From assembly GCF_030412015.1 (NCBI RefSeq), contig NZ_JASNRD010000016.1, forward strand, positions 1 through 64,000: 64,000 bases of DNA, given 5' to 3'. The stretch's first letter is position 1; each line of letters starts with the position of its first letter. Shown piece by piece: positions 63,588 through 64,000 of the stretch. Source of the DNA: Massilia sp. YIM B02763 (GTDB lineage Bacteria > Pseudomonadota > Gammaproteobacteria > Burkholderiales > Burkholderiaceae_D). The notes beneath the pieces were generated by a model. The model was not told the origin of the DNA, searched no databases, and worked only from the letters and a program-made list of their open reading frames with translations. The translations under genes were made by a program, and so were the position numbers.

Positions 63588-64000
63588 ATGCGTGCCTTCT
63601 GGACACTGATCCACCGTTACCTCGGCCTGCTCACGGCAGCCTTCCTGTTCGTCAGCGGCGTCACCGGCGCCATCATCTCCTGGGACCACGAGCTGGACGA
63701 CGTGCTCAATCCCCACCTGATGGAAGCGAACACGCCCGGCAAGCCGCAGTCCCCGCTGGAGCTGGCGCGCCAGGTCGAGGCGCGCTATCCCGAGATCCGC
63801 GTGTCCTACATCCCCCTGAGCGTGGAACCGGGCGAATCGCTGGCGCTGGGCGTGTCGCCACGCTTCGATCCCGTCACCCAGGACCTGACCAAGCCGGGCT
63901 TCAACCAGGTCTTCGTCGACCCGGTCAGCGGCGTCGAGCTGGGCAAGCGCGAGTGGGGCGCCGTGTGGCCGATCACGCAGGAAACCTTCGTCTCCTTCCT
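63588..64000 (+). CDS. PepSY-domain membrane protein, truncated by the window end
   Basis: At least 137 residues run off the right edge in an open frame. The start MRAFWTLIHRYLGLLTAAFL and the first helix into VSGVTGAIISWDHELDDVLNP are typical of PepSY-associated TM proteins (PiuB/FhuE-neighbour type), which reduce or release iron from ferric siderophores at the inner membrane. A periplasmic PepSY stretch follows (ARQVEARYPEIRVSYIPL). The Fur-box promoter upstream supports an iron-uptake role. AGGTCG lies a short distance before the ATG. Confidence 0.88.
   Translation, partial: MRAFWTLIHRYLGLLTAAFLFVSGVTGAIISWDHELDDVLNPHLMEANTPGKPQSPLELARQVEARYPEIRVSYIPLSVEPGESLALGVSPRFDPVTQDLTKPGFNQVFVDPVSGVELGKREWGAVWPITQETFVSF

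Overview
The window is 64 kb of high-GC chromosome from a betaproteobacterium. The best fit is Burkholderiales, family Oxalobacteraceae (Massilia/Telluria/Duganella/Janthinobacterium type). This rests on gene content and order that I recognise, not on any search: divergent ffh and cytochrome c assembly/PP0621/pilSR; aroQ-accB-accC-prmA-DUF3426-pfkB; mpl-esterase-ubiC-RNB; Lys/Ala/Pro-rich histone-like proteins and a SWIB-domain protein; and many short palindromic intergenic repeats. Almost everything is core chromosomal. I see no rRNA, tRNA, CRISPR, integrase, transposase or phage gene.

Layout. 0.1-4.6 kb: topoisomerase IV (parC, parE, minus strand), with a LexA-type box upstream of parE. 4.9-13.7 kb: a class I amidotransferase, a small gene behind a Fur box, ybdK with a cation/proton antiporter, a CPBP protease, a MoxR-GNAT-VWA operon, two small c-type cytochromes and a DUF1841 protein. 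13.7-16.9 kb: three minus-strand genes, two of them paralogous secreted retropepsin-like proteins. 17-22.5 kb: rppH, proS with a lytic transglycosylase, a SWIB protein and ffh. 22.6-31.2 kb: an accessory-looking block of two tandem beta-propeller lipoproteins, an SsuABC/TauABC-like ABC transporter and a large orphan NarL-type sensor kinase. 31.2-35.6 kb: cytochrome c assembly protein, PP0621 protein and pilS-pilR.

36.1-40.3 kb: ribonucleotide reductase nrdA-nrdB behind a leader with an NrdR-like box and two hairpins. 40.5-43.2 kb: pgeF and a glycosyltransferase. 43.2-45.7 kb: a non-coding stretch, then a histone-H1-like gene whose frame is cut by three in-frame TAG codons. 45.8-53.9 kb: yggT, then minus-strand pfkB, DUF3426, prmA, accC, accB, aroQ, a TlpA-like thioredoxin and a conserved unknown gene. 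53.9-61.4 kb (plus strand): mpl, an esterase, ubiC, an RNB ribonuclease, a TonB-like protein, aroE and mtgA. 61.6 kb to the end: an unknown gene, corA, and the 5' part of a Fur-controlled PepSY membrane protein that runs off the window.

The strongest leads are: (1) the amber-interrupted histone-like gene, where a 108-bp tandem duplication has copied the stop codon; (2) a gap-free 43-bp element shared upstream of three genes for exported proteins; (3) a LexA-type box upstream of parE; (4) the structured nrdA leader; (5) a perfect 18-bp inverted repeat between accB and accC. All functional statements come from reading the sequence and from recalled family knowledge.
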